A stretch of DNA of 64,000 nt, taken from assembly GCA_002427745.1 (NCBI GenBank), contig DIYF01000085.1, positions 57,734-121,733 of the forward strand. Direction: 5' to 3'. Below are positions 42,973 to 52,323 of the stretch, piece by piece. The translations under genes were made by a program, and so were the position numbers. The number at the start of each line of letters is the position of its first letter. Position 1 is the first letter of the stretch. The notes under the pieces are model-generated. The model searched no databases. It saw only the letters and a program-made list of their open reading frames with translations, and had not been told where the DNA came from. This stretch comes from Roseivirga sp. UBA6061 (GTDB lineage Bacteria > Bacteroidota > Bacteroidia > Cytophagales > Cyclobacteriaceae).

Positions 42973-42988
42973 AGACCAAATGGTTTCT
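42973..42988. promoter_or_regulatory. Partial TetR-type operator
   Basis: AGACCAAATGGTTTCT: core ACCA-AA-TGGT is symmetric, and the left half AGACC with the right GGTTTCT resembles TAGACC-N4-GGTCTA sites of AcrR/NemR-type repressors with two mismatches. It lies 34 bases upstream of the TetR start. Confidence 0.4.
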
Positions 42989-43093
42989 TAAAGAGAAAAA
43001 GACGATTTCCTGAAGAGGCATATCCCTGAGACCTCAGCTAATCTGATCGTAAAAGGCTTGAAATCTACCGGTCACCCGGGCATTTAAAAAAGG

Positions 43094-44674
43094 CTATTTG
43101 TTATCCACCAGTTGCATGCGCGTATCCTCTCCCCACACTCTCGCTGAGCGGTAGTAGTTAATCTCCATAGCTTCTAAACGGGCATCCAGGCGGGCCAGGC
43201 GGGTTTTGTACTCCTCCCAGTTTCTGTCATTACCGGAGCAGCCAATCTCTGAATAGCCAGGTAGTCTTGGGAAGATCATATATTCAATTTCGTCCATATT
43301 GGTGACTGTCTCAGACCAAAGAGGACTTTCCACACCCAATATAGATTCCTTATCTACTCCTTTGGCAAAGAGTTCAGGATCCCAGTTGTAACCATCATCC
43401 ACTTCGATATAAGCAGCCCAGTGAAGCCCCCATTGGGTGGTAGAGTCATACTGCATATCAAGATAGGCTCTTTTGGCCGGAGACATAATTACTTTGCTTC
43501 CCTTACTCACCGCCATTCTGGCAAAATCGGGGCTATTCCAGAGCTGAACTACCGACTGCTCATCCAAATCTGCCTGGGCTACTTCGTCCCAGCCAATCAT
43601 CGATTTGCCATGAGCGGTAACAATCCCCTTCACCCTATTTACAAAGGGGATGTAGTCTTCCAGACTGGTCACATGGCTTTCGTCTCCCCCGATATGGATG
43701 TAAGGACCTGGTGTCATTGCAGACAGTTCTCTTATAACATCATCGATAAAGGTGTAGGTGATTTCTTTATGGGTGCAAAAGGTGCTGAAGCCAACTTTGG
43801 TGCCCGTATAGAGTTCTCTCGCATTTCCCTCACAGTTGAGTTCTGCATAAGATGCCAGGGCCGCATTGGTATGACCGGGCATATCAATTTCCGGAATGAT
43901 CATGATATGTCGTTCGGCAGCATAGCGTACAATCTCTTTATACTCTTCCTGGGTGTAGAAGCCACCTTCTCCCCCGCCTACCTGGGTAGAACCGCCATGG
44001 GTTGTCAGTTTAGGCCAGCTTTTGATTTCAATGCGCCACCCCTGATCATCTGTGAGATGCAGGTGCAGGGCATTCATCTTAAAGAAAGCAAGATAGTCTA
44101 TAAACTGCTTGACATCTGATACGCTGAAGAAGTGACGGGCCACATCGAGCATGGCACCTCTGTAGGCAAACTCAGGAATATCGGTGATGGTACCTGAAGC
44201 GATCTCCCAGGGGCCCTCTACCTGAGTATCCGATTCGATTTCGGGTGGCAACAGTTGTCTAATGGTCTGGATACCCCGGATCAATCCGGCTTCGGTCTGC
44301 GCACTCAGCTCCAGAAGTTTCTCATCTATATTCAGTTCGTAGCCTTCATCGCCAAGTTCAGAATCAGAAATTATCGAAAGTAAAATTCCCCTGGACACCT
44401 TTGCATCTGTCAGTTCAGGCTTCAGGTTGAAACCTGTGGCCGGATTGAGCATACCGGCCAGAAATTCACCGGCCGCCCGGGTCTCATTGCTCACATACAG
44501 TCCTGTAGATGATTTAATACCAAAAGAGCTTCCCGTAGCTATGACAGCAGTCGGTTTTGGTATGAGGGGCTCTGCATTAAGGTCTTTGGGGGTAGGTTTA
44601 TCACAGGAAAAAAGAATAACTAGGCAAATCGACAGCAGCGTCAACAGCCTCAGTGAAAAGGGGGCAGCTTTCAT
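43094..44674 (-). CDS. Lipoprotein beta-N-acetylhexosaminidase, GH20
   Basis: 526 residues from ATG 44674, which gives the signal KAAPFSLRLLTLLSICLVILFSC with Cys24; an earlier in-frame start makes a poor N-terminus. After the GH20b domain (about 40-155) comes the TIM barrel: FAYRGAMLDVARHFFSV, FKMNALHLHLTDDQGWRIEI, IIPEIDMPGHTNAAL and the catalytic pair D331-E332 in YIHIGGDESHV. Later WSETVTN and FPRL. The enzyme removes terminal GlcNAc/GalNAc from chitin fragments, glycoproteins or muropeptides at the cell envelope. No other chitin genes are nearby. Confidence 0.93.
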   Translation of the reverse strand: MKAAPFSLRLLTLLSICLVILFSCDKPTPKDLNAEPLIPKPTAVIATGSSFGIKSSTGLYVSNETRAAGEFLAGMLNPATGFNLKPELTDAKVSRGILLSIISDSELGDEGYELNIDEKLLELSAQTEAGLIRGIQTIRQLLPPEIESDTQVEGPWEIASGTITDIPEFAYRGAMLDVARHFFSVSDVKQFIDYLAFFKMNALHLHLTDDQGWRIEIKSWPKLTTHGGSTQVGGGEGGFYTQEEYKEIVRYAAERHIMIIPEIDMPGHTNAALASYAELNCEGNARELYTGTKVGFSTFCTHKEITYTFIDDVIRELSAMTPGPYIHIGGDESHVTSLEDYIPFVNRVKGIVTAHGKSMIGWDEVAQADLDEQSVVQLWNSPDFARMAVSKGSKVIMSPAKRAYLDMQYDSTTQWGLHWAAYIEVDDGYNWDPELFAKGVDKESILGVESPLWSETVTNMDEIEYMIFPRLPGYSEIGCSGNDRNWEEYKTRLARLDARLEAMEINYYRSARVWGEDTRMQLVDNK

Positions 44675-44780
44675 GTTAGTTTTGGGTTCCCCTAAAATAG
44701 CAATACTTATTGAAAACTGATAAAGGAAAGCCGGTGCACAAATGTCAGGGAGATAACCCCTGGCCTGGAAGATAAAGAGA

Positions 44781-44819
44781 AGTCCATGGATCAGGGCCAA
44801 TACCCCTGATCCATGGACT
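44781..44819 (-). terminator. Perfect 16-bp hairpin ending the permease array
   Basis: AGTCCATGGATCAGGG (44781-44796) and CCCTGATCCATGGACT (44804-44819), loop CCAATAC. It begins 25 bases beyond the stop of the last permease. On the reverse strand a T-rich stretch (TTCTCTTTATC) follows. Very likely the 3' end of the array transcript and a block towards the GH20 gene. Confidence 0.75.
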
Positions 44820-44843
44820 CTGATACTCTCGTTTTGCTTCCCT

Positions 44844-47264
44844 CTACTCCCACCTGAGTGTCTCGGCCGGATTGGCCACGGCAGCTTTGACCACCTGATA
44901 GCTCACTGTGAGTATGGTAAGTACCAGTACCATCAGTACAGGGAGGGCAAACAGCGCCAGCCCAATTTCCATGCGGTTGGCAAAATTAGCCAGCCACTGA
45001 TCGACCATAAGGTAGCCAACGGGGATAGACAGCAAAGATGCTATGAGAATAAGTACCAGGTAATCTCTGGTAAGTAAAAGTGAGATGTTGCTAAACGAAG
45101 CTCCCAGCACCCTGCGAATACTCACTTCTTTGGCACGCTGACCTATGTTGTAGATAGAAAGACCGAAGAGTCCCAATACTGTAATGATGATGGCAAGTAT
45201 TGAAAAGAAGGTAAAGATCTGTCCAAACATTCTGTCAGAGCGGTATTGTCTATCGAAATACTCGTCCAGAAAGAAATAATCGAAATGACTGCTGGCAAAG
45301 CTTCCACCAAACACTTCTCCCAATTCTGAGATAGTTTTATTGATATCTGCCGTGTTTACCTTCACGGAATAGTATTTCACCCGGTTATGATTGGTGTAGA
45401 TGTGGGCCTCCTTTGTACTCTTCAACGACTGCTGGCTGATATCATCAATGATGCCTATCAGGGTAACCGGACTGGTTTCATAGTAAATCGTTTTGTTGAC
45501 CCAATCTGCCAGGTTTGCCTCGGCCCCAAAAAGATCTCTGGCAGCAGAGAGGTTGAGTACCACAGCAGCCGTATCTGTGAAATCAGGTGAATAGCTTCTG
45601 CCATGTATCACCTCGATATCATAGAGATCGGCAAAGTATTCATCGATGGCAATGTCCTTGGCATAGAGCGATACATCTTCCGCTCCCGGCCCCAGGGCGA
45701 TCCAGCGCATTCGGGAAATTTCGTAACCCGGAATTTCCGAAGTAGCACTTACCGATTCTACCCCACTTAGCTGACGCGCGCCATTCATAAAGGCGGCCTC
45801 GCTGGATGCCCGGCTTGCCATACCGGTAAAAGGTTTTCTCACAACGAGCGTCTGATCAATATTCATTCCCAGAGACTGATTCTGCATGAACCTCAACTGA
45901 CCATATACCGTGAAAGTGCCGATAATGAGAACCAGGGCTATGGAAAACTGAAAAACTGTCAGCACTCTTCGTAACAGCAAGCCTGATTTGCTGCTTTTAC
46001 TTCTCCCCTTTAATACACTGGTTACCTTAAGCTTGGAAAACAGCAATGCAGGATAAAAACCAAAGAGCAATGCCCCTAAAGTAAAGAGCCCGACAAATTT
46101 GATGGTGATTATCAGTGCTTCACCACTGAAGAAGGTGATAGGAATGCCAAGCAGCGACTCAAAAAAGCTGATGGTTACCTGTAGTACGGTAAGAGAAAGT
46201 ACAATAGACAGGAAGTTGATAACGAGTGATTCTGTGATAAACTGATTGATTAGCTGGTTTCTATGGCTTCCGAGAACCTTTCTTACGCCTACCTCTTTGG
46301 CTCTGTCAATCAGCTTGGATGTGCTAAGATTGATATAATTCACCCAGGCAATAAGCATGATAAAGAAGCCTATGATGGTCATAAAGAACACCGTTCTTTC
46401 ATTGCCATTGGCTTCCAGCTCAAACACCTGATCAGACTTGAGGTGAATATCTTTGATCGGCTGCAGCTTAAATACAATCTGCTCCTCTGCATACCATGTT
46501 TCCCTGTCTTTCAGAAGCTCATTGAGCTTATCTTCAACAACAGCCACATCGGCCCCGTCACTTACCCTGGCATAAGTGTAAAAATTACCCCAGCCAAAAT
46601 CATTGTCCAGATTCCACTCAGCGGGCAGCGACCCGAACGAGCAGAGCGCTTCGAATTTGAAATGCGTATTCTCAGGCAAATCCTCAAATACACCTGTCAC
46701 CTTCATATCGGCCTGCATATTCTTAAAGCGCAGCACCTTACCCACAGCCGACTCTCCGGCAAAAAACTTGTCTGCCACTGAACGGGAGATCACTACTTCA
46801 TTGGGGTTTTCGAGAGAAGGTTGTGTGCTTTCAGGAGTCCAGTCGAATCCGAGAATTCCAATAGCATCATGATCGGCAAAAAAGCCTTTGTTAATGTTAA
46901 AGGTTTTGGCCACCCCATCTTTAGGAAAGTAGCTAAGGGCAAATGACTGGAAAATTTTCGCTGTACCAATGAATCGGCTGGTCTCTGTAAATTCCGGAAT
47001 ATCGGACTTGACCAAAGGCCCGATCCCCGGAAAGATTGACGCCACATCATCATCGCCTTCTGCCGGCCTTTCAGAGTGACGGTAGATTCGATAGATATTG
47101 TCTACCTCGCTATGATAGTCATCATAGCTCTTCTCAAAGGAAACGTATTTAAAGATCAGCAGGCAGGCTACCATAGATAAGGAGAGTCCCACAATGTTGA
47201 CCAGGGAGAATACCTTATTTCTTTTGAGCTGTCTGAAAGCGAGTAAGATGTTGTTTTTAAGCAT
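44844..47264 (-). CDS. FtsX/MacB-like ABC permease, array member 1 (last gene)
   Basis: 806 residues, two consecutive permease units. Unit 1: helix VFSLVNIVGLSLSMVACLLI (about 18-37), periplasmic MacB-type domain starting FEKSYDDYHSEVDNIYRI, FtsX helices from FFIMLIAWVNYINLSTSKLI with the ATPase-contact loop AKEVGVRKVLGSHRNQL. Unit 2: helix LLRRVLTVFQFSIALVLIIG, second periplasmic domain, FtsX helices from IFTFFSILAIIITVLGLFGL and the loop AKEVSIRRVLGASFSNI. Ends NPAETLRWE. MacB-like permeases need a separate ATPase and transmit force to the periplasm rather than move a substrate through a pore. It follows a 176-base gap, the only large one in the array, so it may have its own promoter. Confidence 0.92.
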   Translation of the reverse strand: MLKNNILLAFRQLKRNKVFSLVNIVGLSLSMVACLLIFKYVSFEKSYDDYHSEVDNIYRIYRHSERPAEGDDDVASIFPGIGPLVKSDIPEFTETSRFIGTAKIFQSFALSYFPKDGVAKTFNINKGFFADHDAIGILGFDWTPESTQPSLENPNEVVISRSVADKFFAGESAVGKVLRFKNMQADMKVTGVFEDLPENTHFKFEALCSFGSLPAEWNLDNDFGWGNFYTYARVSDGADVAVVEDKLNELLKDRETWYAEEQIVFKLQPIKDIHLKSDQVFELEANGNERTVFFMTIIGFFIMLIAWVNYINLSTSKLIDRAKEVGVRKVLGSHRNQLINQFITESLVINFLSIVLSLTVLQVTISFFESLLGIPITFFSGEALIITIKFVGLFTLGALLFGFYPALLFSKLKVTSVLKGRSKSSKSGLLLRRVLTVFQFSIALVLIIGTFTVYGQLRFMQNQSLGMNIDQTLVVRKPFTGMASRASSEAAFMNGARQLSGVESVSATSEIPGYEISRMRWIALGPGAEDVSLYAKDIAIDEYFADLYDIEVIHGRSYSPDFTDTAAVVLNLSAARDLFGAEANLADWVNKTIYYETSPVTLIGIIDDISQQSLKSTKEAHIYTNHNRVKYYSVKVNTADINKTISELGEVFGGSFASSHFDYFFLDEYFDRQYRSDRMFGQIFTFFSILAIIITVLGLFGLSIYNIGQRAKEVSIRRVLGASFSNISLLLTRDYLVLILIASLLSIPVGYLMVDQWLANFANRMEIGLALFALPVLMVLVLTILTVSYQVVKAAVANPAETLRWE

Positions 47265-47393
47265 GAGTTTTCTTGTTTGGGCTCAAATACCCTTTCGGGT
47301 TCACATACATCTATACTACAACTATGCCTAAAGTGTAAATTACTGATTTCAAGACATTTATAAAAAACCGACTGTATCGCAAGGTTTTGGGAT

Positions 47394-47427
47394 CGTATCA
47401 CTTTGATACGGTTCTGAATCAAAGTGA
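47394..47427. promoter_or_regulatory. Two overlapping inverted repeats in the only large gap of the array
   Basis: CGTATCA-CTT-TGATACG (47394-47410) and TCACTTTGAT-N10-ATCAAAGTGA (47398-47407/47418-47427), both perfect, share the middle arm, so only one can fold at a time. Upstream of array member 1. On the reverse strand it is followed by AAAACC..GGTTTTTT (a weak stem with a T-run, 47369-47390). Operator or attenuator-like leader. Confidence 0.5.
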
Positions 47428-47440
47428 GACAGTAATACAC

Positions 47441-49855
47441 CTATTCATATCTCAAAGAGTCCACAGGATTATCCGTGGCTGATTTGAGCGAAAGTAGCCC
47501 CGTAGTCAGTAAAGTAATTGCCAGCAACATGGCCATGGGTACAATAAACACATAGGCCTTTATGCCGGTCGCGAAAGAGTAACTATCCAGCCAGCTGTTA
47601 GTGGCATAATACGCCACCGGAATGGCCAGGGCTATGGCCACCAGTGTGAGGTAAATAAACCTTTTCGAAATCAACAGCACCACACTGCTGACGGAAGCTC
47701 CCAGTACCTTGCGAATACCAATTTCTTTTCTGCGCTGCAATACAGCATAGGAAGTAAGTCCGAAAAGCCCCAGGCATGAAATCCAGATGCCCAGCAGGGT
47801 GAAAAAGTTAAACACCTTTCCAAAAATGCGGTCTTCGGTAAACTGACGTTCGAAGTACTCATCCAGAAAGAAATAGTTGAAGGTACTCCCCGGAAAATGG
47901 CTTGTGTATTGCCGCTCAATATCGCGAAGTGCTCCTTCATAATCTCCACTGGTCACCCTCACACAGAGATAGTTGTTGGCAAAAGGAATGTAGCGGTACA
48001 TGATAGGGTCGTAACCGCTTTTGAATGACTTCTGGAGGAAATTCTCCACCACTCCTACTACCGTAAATTCAATGTTTCCATCCGTTATTTTCTTACCCAG
48101 GGCCTCATCAGGGTGCTGAAAACCGAACTGCTCTGCCGCGGCTCTACTGAGTAAGAGACTCTCTCCTTCCTGCGAGAAGTTTTTGTCAAAGCCTCTCCCT
48201 GCCAGCACCTCCAGCGAAAGGTTACGGATATAGGTATCATCTATACCCAGGAATGGAATGGAAGTGATTTCGTTTTCCGGGCTTGTGGTCAGTCTCACGC
48301 CATTGTTTACCCATTTGATTTCATTACCGGGAATCATGGTAGTATTGGACACCTCGGCCACATTGGCCTGCAGACGCAGTTCGTTCTTGAAAGTCGTCAG
48401 CCTGTCAGCCTCTCCCTGGCTCAGTGAAGGCCCTGTAACGACCACCATCTGATCAGAATCAAAACCCCAGTCTGAGTTGAGCATATAGTCAATCTGACTG
48501 CGAACCGCCAGGCTGCCCACCAGCAAAAAACAGAGGATCGCAAACTGCAGGACCACTAGTCCCTTTCTGACCATACCATCAGCACCAGAACCGGCCCTCT
48601 GCCCTTTTAGTACCCGAATCGTCTTGAAGCGTGAAAGCACCCAGGCCGGGTAAAACCCGGAAAGCAAAGTTCCTGCAGTCAGCAAAGTCAAAACCAGTAC
48701 GACAAAGGACTGATTGATGGTGACGATCTGACTTAAGGGACGACCCAATGCCTGCTCAAAAAACGGAATGGAAAGCTGCATCAGGGTAAAGCCCAGGATA
48801 ATTCCGATCAGATTGACCATGAAAGATTCAATAAGAAACTGCTTGATCAGGCTGGTTCTGCTGGCCCCGTTTACTTTCCTCACCCCTATTTCCTTGGTGC
48901 GTTCCAGTGATTTGGAAGTGGAAAGATTGATATAGTTGAAATAAGCCAGCACCAGGATGAAAAGTGCTACTCCGGTAAGGATCTGAACAATGCGCGCATT
49001 GCCTGTGGGCCCCACCTCAAATCTAAGCTTGGACTCAAGGTAAATGCTCTCGATCGGCTGCAAGTACAACCTGGGCTCTACCCCTTCTGCTATCAGAGAG
49101 GCATAACGATCTTTTGTCCATTCAGGAAACCTGGCTTCCAGAGTTTTAAAATCTGTACCGGGCGTCAGTTTGAGATAGGTGGGAAAGGCATTCCAGCCAA
49201 AGGAAGTTGCGGCACTGCCCCCTGTGGCATTTTCCAGCGTTTTGAAAGAAAGAAGAATATCAAAGTCAAAATGCGTATTGGGTGGCAGATCTTCAAATAC
49301 TCCGGAGACCTGATACAGCTCATCACCATAGGAATTGTTTACCCTTATGGTTTTACCCACCACATTGGTCGAACCAAAGTAACTCCGCGCCTTTGCTTCA
49401 GATAAAGCCACTGAGTTTGCCTCTTTCAACACCTGATCGGTGCTGCCTTCAATGAGATTAAAGCTGAACAGCTGAAAGAATGATCCATCTGCATAAAAGA
49501 GTTTCTTTTCATTGAATACCTCATTCTCTACCGTAAACAGGTTGGACATAAAACCGGCAGACCAGAGTTTGGTCATCTCCTCCACTTCCGGAAAATCCTC
49601 TTTCAGCGCAGGGCCCGCACCGGCAGTAAGGCCTGCGCTTTTATCATGCTTATCGGTGTATACGCGCTCAAACTGAACCCGGTAAAGCTCACCGGCATGC
49701 TCATGGAAACTATCGAAGCTCTGCTCAAAGCTTACAAACTGAAAGATGAGCAGGAAAGCCCCCAGCCCTACGGCCAGGCCTGTGATATTGATAAAGGAGA
49801 AAACTTTACTCTTGGTAAGGTTTCTCAGGGCGGTTTTGAAATAGTTTTTAAGCAT
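47441..49855 (-). CDS. FtsX/MacB-like ABC permease, array member 2
   Basis: 804 residues with the same doubled plan. Helix 1 VFSFINITGLAVGLGAFLLI (about 18-37), periplasmic FEQSFDSFHEHAGELYRV, FtsX helices from ALFILVLAYFNYINLSTSKSL with TKEIGVRKVNGASRTSL; unit 2 from RKGLVVLQFAILCFLLVGS, periplasmic domain, helices after FNFFTLLGIWISCLGLFGL and KEIGIRKVLGASVSS. Ends NPVDSLRYE. Preceded by member 3 after 32 bases on the same strand. Nothing hints at a special role beyond the family plan. Confidence 0.92.
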   Translation of the reverse strand: MLKNYFKTALRNLTKSKVFSFINITGLAVGLGAFLLIFQFVSFEQSFDSFHEHAGELYRVQFERVYTDKHDKSAGLTAGAGPALKEDFPEVEEMTKLWSAGFMSNLFTVENEVFNEKKLFYADGSFFQLFSFNLIEGSTDQVLKEANSVALSEAKARSYFGSTNVVGKTIRVNNSYGDELYQVSGVFEDLPPNTHFDFDILLSFKTLENATGGSAATSFGWNAFPTYLKLTPGTDFKTLEARFPEWTKDRYASLIAEGVEPRLYLQPIESIYLESKLRFEVGPTGNARIVQILTGVALFILVLAYFNYINLSTSKSLERTKEIGVRKVNGASRTSLIKQFLIESFMVNLIGIILGFTLMQLSIPFFEQALGRPLSQIVTINQSFVVLVLTLLTAGTLLSGFYPAWVLSRFKTIRVLKGQRAGSGADGMVRKGLVVLQFAILCFLLVGSLAVRSQIDYMLNSDWGFDSDQMVVVTGPSLSQGEADRLTTFKNELRLQANVAEVSNTTMIPGNEIKWVNNGVRLTTSPENEITSIPFLGIDDTYIRNLSLEVLAGRGFDKNFSQEGESLLLSRAAAEQFGFQHPDEALGKKITDGNIEFTVVGVVENFLQKSFKSGYDPIMYRYIPFANNYLCVRVTSGDYEGALRDIERQYTSHFPGSTFNYFFLDEYFERQFTEDRIFGKVFNFFTLLGIWISCLGLFGLTSYAVLQRRKEIGIRKVLGASVSSVVLLISKRFIYLTLVAIALAIPVAYYATNSWLDSYSFATGIKAYVFIVPMAMLLAITLLTTGLLSLKSATDNPVDSLRYE

Positions 49856-49887
49856 TGGTTTTGAGTTTTAGATTGACCGGATTTATG

Positions 49888-52314
49888 TTATTCTGACCTG
49901 AGTGTATCTACAGGATTGGCACGTGCAGCACGAGCCGTCTGATAGCCTACAGTAAGGAAGGTGATTATGAGCAAGGTTATCCCCGCTACCGGAAGTACCA
50001 GAACGGGCATATCAATACGGAAAGCATAGTTATTGAGCCAGTTGTCCATAATGAACCAAACCAGTGGACAACCCAGGACAAAGGCGATGATCACAAGCCC
50101 CAGAAAGTCTCTGGAGATCAGCCTGACGATATTAAAAACAGAAGCTCCCAGTACTTTGCGCACCCCTATTTCTTTGGACCGCTGCAGGGCAATGAAAGAC
50201 GACAGACCAAAAAGCCCCAAACCGGCAATGGCCATGGCCAGTATAGAAAAGGCTCCGAAGAGTGAACCGAACTGCTGATCTTCCCTGTAAGCTTCATCGA
50301 ATTTCTGGTCCATGAAATTATATTCAAAAGGTACCTCCGGAAATACTTTTGACCAGTTGGTTTCCACATCACGTAAGGTAGCTGGGAGGTCTGTGGAAGA
50401 CAGTTTGATCACCAAATGGGTCATAAAGGTATCGTGTCCCAGGAAGTAGGCCGTTGGCTCAATTTCATCTTTGAGAGACCTGCGGTTATAATCGGCCACT
50501 ACCCCCATGATATTGTAGATATCATTGCTTCCTTCATCACCAAAACGCAGGCGCTTGTTCAATACTGCCTCTGCCCCTCCGGCAAAGCCCAGTTTGGCGA
50601 GTAATGCCTCATTGATGATGACATTCGCCCTTTCCGCCTCCCAGTTGTCTGTGTAGTTGCGTCCGGCCACCATGGGTACATCCAGGGTTGGGAAAAAGTG
50701 CTCATCAACGGTGGTAAGATAAATCGTAGAATTGTCTATCAAAGTTTCTCCCACAATGCTAATGCCTCCTCCCGCTGAGGCGATACTACTTCTACCACCC
50801 CCCGGAATGGATGAAGCTGTGGCGAGCTCTATTACCGTAGGGTTGCGCGAAAGTTCTGCTCTGAGCAGTTCGTACTTCTGACTATACAGACTGCTGTCCT
50901 CAAGGTCATGTGCCGGTACCTTCAATGAAAGTACCTGGTCGATACTGATGCCCAGATCACGGTTTTTCATAAAGTCAATCTGCATATACACAATGGCTGT
51001 ACCTGCGATGAGCACCAGCGAAGAAACAAACTGAAAGACGACCAGGCTCTTGCGTAAGGCCAGGCCGCTGCGGGAATTCCTCAGTTTCCCCTTGAGTACG
51101 GTAACCGGACGGAAAGAAGAAAGCACAAGGGACGGGTAAAAACCTGACAGCACTGTTCCGCTGAGTGTAATGGTCAACAACAATGTCAAAACAGCACTAT
51201 TGGTCCAGACAAAACTGACCAGGTCTTTACCCAGCATATTGTTGTAAACAGGTCCTAATACCTGAACTGCCGTTAGTGCCAGAATAGCAGCAAAAACATT
51301 GATAAAGAGCGATTCCAGCATAAACTGAGTAACGAGCTGCCATTTAGCAGCTCCCACCACTTTGCGCAGGCCTACCTCCCGGGCACGATCCATCGCCTTG
51401 GCTGTAGACAGGTTGATATAGTTCACCCAGGCAATCACCAGGATAAACATGGCAATGATGAGCAGGAAATTGACGGTTTTGCTGTTACCACTGGCTTCAG
51501 GCTCGTAGGTAAATCCACTGGTCAGATGAATATCCGTCATCGGCTGCATGGTAAACTGAAGGGTCAGTCCCGGCCTCAGGTACTTTGCGGGAAAATCCAT
51601 AAGCTTTGCCTGAACAGCCTGAGGGTCAGCCTCCTCACTCAACTTTACATAAGTATAAAAGTTATATCCCCGCCAGCCATCTTCATCGGCACGATCCTGA
51701 ATGGTGGCAAAGGAAATCATGACCTCGAATTTGTAGTGCGTATTTCCGGGTATATCGTCCAGCACGGCTGTTACTTTAAAACTCCCTCTGTGAAGCCCCA
51801 AAACATCTACTGTCTGGCCTACCGGGTTTTCATTACCAAAAAGGCGCATGGCTCCTTTCTTTGTAAGAATCATTGAATTAGGGTTTTTGAAAGGCTGACT
51901 ATCACCATGTAAAATGCGGTATGAAAAAATATCCAGAAAGTGCTCATCAGCGGCAATTACACCACTTTCATTGATGAGCTCATCTCCCCTCTTGATCACC
52001 AGATCTTCATAGAGCTTCATGGTGGTGGTATACTGCTCTACCTCGGGCAGTTCCTCTTTCATGGCCTTGCCCAGGGGACTAAAAGACATGGCATCCCGTG
52101 CTCCGGTAACCCCGTTTACTACATTGTCAGTCACCATGCGATAAATCCTGTCAGCATCAGTATGATACTTATCATAGCTCTTCTCAAAGCTGACATAGGA
52201 ATAGATGAGCAGAAATGCCGTAAGGCCTATAAAGAGTCCGAAGATATTGATCAGGGTAAAAGCCTTGTTTTTTACAAGACTCCTGAAAGCGATTTTGAAG
52301 TAGTTTTTTAGCAT
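49888..52314 (-). CDS. FtsX/MacB-like ABC permease, array member 3
   Basis: 808 residues, doubled plan. Helix 1 AFTLINIFGLFIGLTAFLLIY, periplasmic FEKSYDKYHTDADRIYRM, FtsX part from AMFILVIAWVNYINLSTAKAM with AREVGLRKVVGAAKWQL; unit 2 from RKSLVVFQFVSSLVLIAGT, then FSILAMAIAGLGLFGLSSF and KEIGVRKVLGASVFNI. Ends NPVDTLRSE. The second periplasmic domain includes a glycine- and serine-rich loop ASSIPGGGRSSIASAGGGIS not found in the others. Starts 9 bases after the stop of member 4. Confidence 0.92.
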   Translation of the reverse strand: MLKNYFKIAFRSLVKNKAFTLINIFGLFIGLTAFLLIYSYVSFEKSYDKYHTDADRIYRMVTDNVVNGVTGARDAMSFSPLGKAMKEELPEVEQYTTTMKLYEDLVIKRGDELINESGVIAADEHFLDIFSYRILHGDSQPFKNPNSMILTKKGAMRLFGNENPVGQTVDVLGLHRGSFKVTAVLDDIPGNTHYKFEVMISFATIQDRADEDGWRGYNFYTYVKLSEEADPQAVQAKLMDFPAKYLRPGLTLQFTMQPMTDIHLTSGFTYEPEASGNSKTVNFLLIIAMFILVIAWVNYINLSTAKAMDRAREVGLRKVVGAAKWQLVTQFMLESLFINVFAAILALTAVQVLGPVYNNMLGKDLVSFVWTNSAVLTLLLTITLSGTVLSGFYPSLVLSSFRPVTVLKGKLRNSRSGLALRKSLVVFQFVSSLVLIAGTAIVYMQIDFMKNRDLGISIDQVLSLKVPAHDLEDSSLYSQKYELLRAELSRNPTVIELATASSIPGGGRSSIASAGGGISIVGETLIDNSTIYLTTVDEHFFPTLDVPMVAGRNYTDNWEAERANVIINEALLAKLGFAGGAEAVLNKRLRFGDEGSNDIYNIMGVVADYNRRSLKDEIEPTAYFLGHDTFMTHLVIKLSSTDLPATLRDVETNWSKVFPEVPFEYNFMDQKFDEAYREDQQFGSLFGAFSILAMAIAGLGLFGLSSFIALQRSKEIGVRKVLGASVFNIVRLISRDFLGLVIIAFVLGCPLVWFIMDNWLNNYAFRIDMPVLVLPVAGITLLIITFLTVGYQTARAARANPVDTLRSE

Positions 52315-52323
52315 AGTTCAGGG

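Noticed and set aside
43421..44119. Open frame of 232 codons opposite the GH20 gene
   Set aside because: The GH20 catalytic residues are in the other strand; this frame has no domain or signal.
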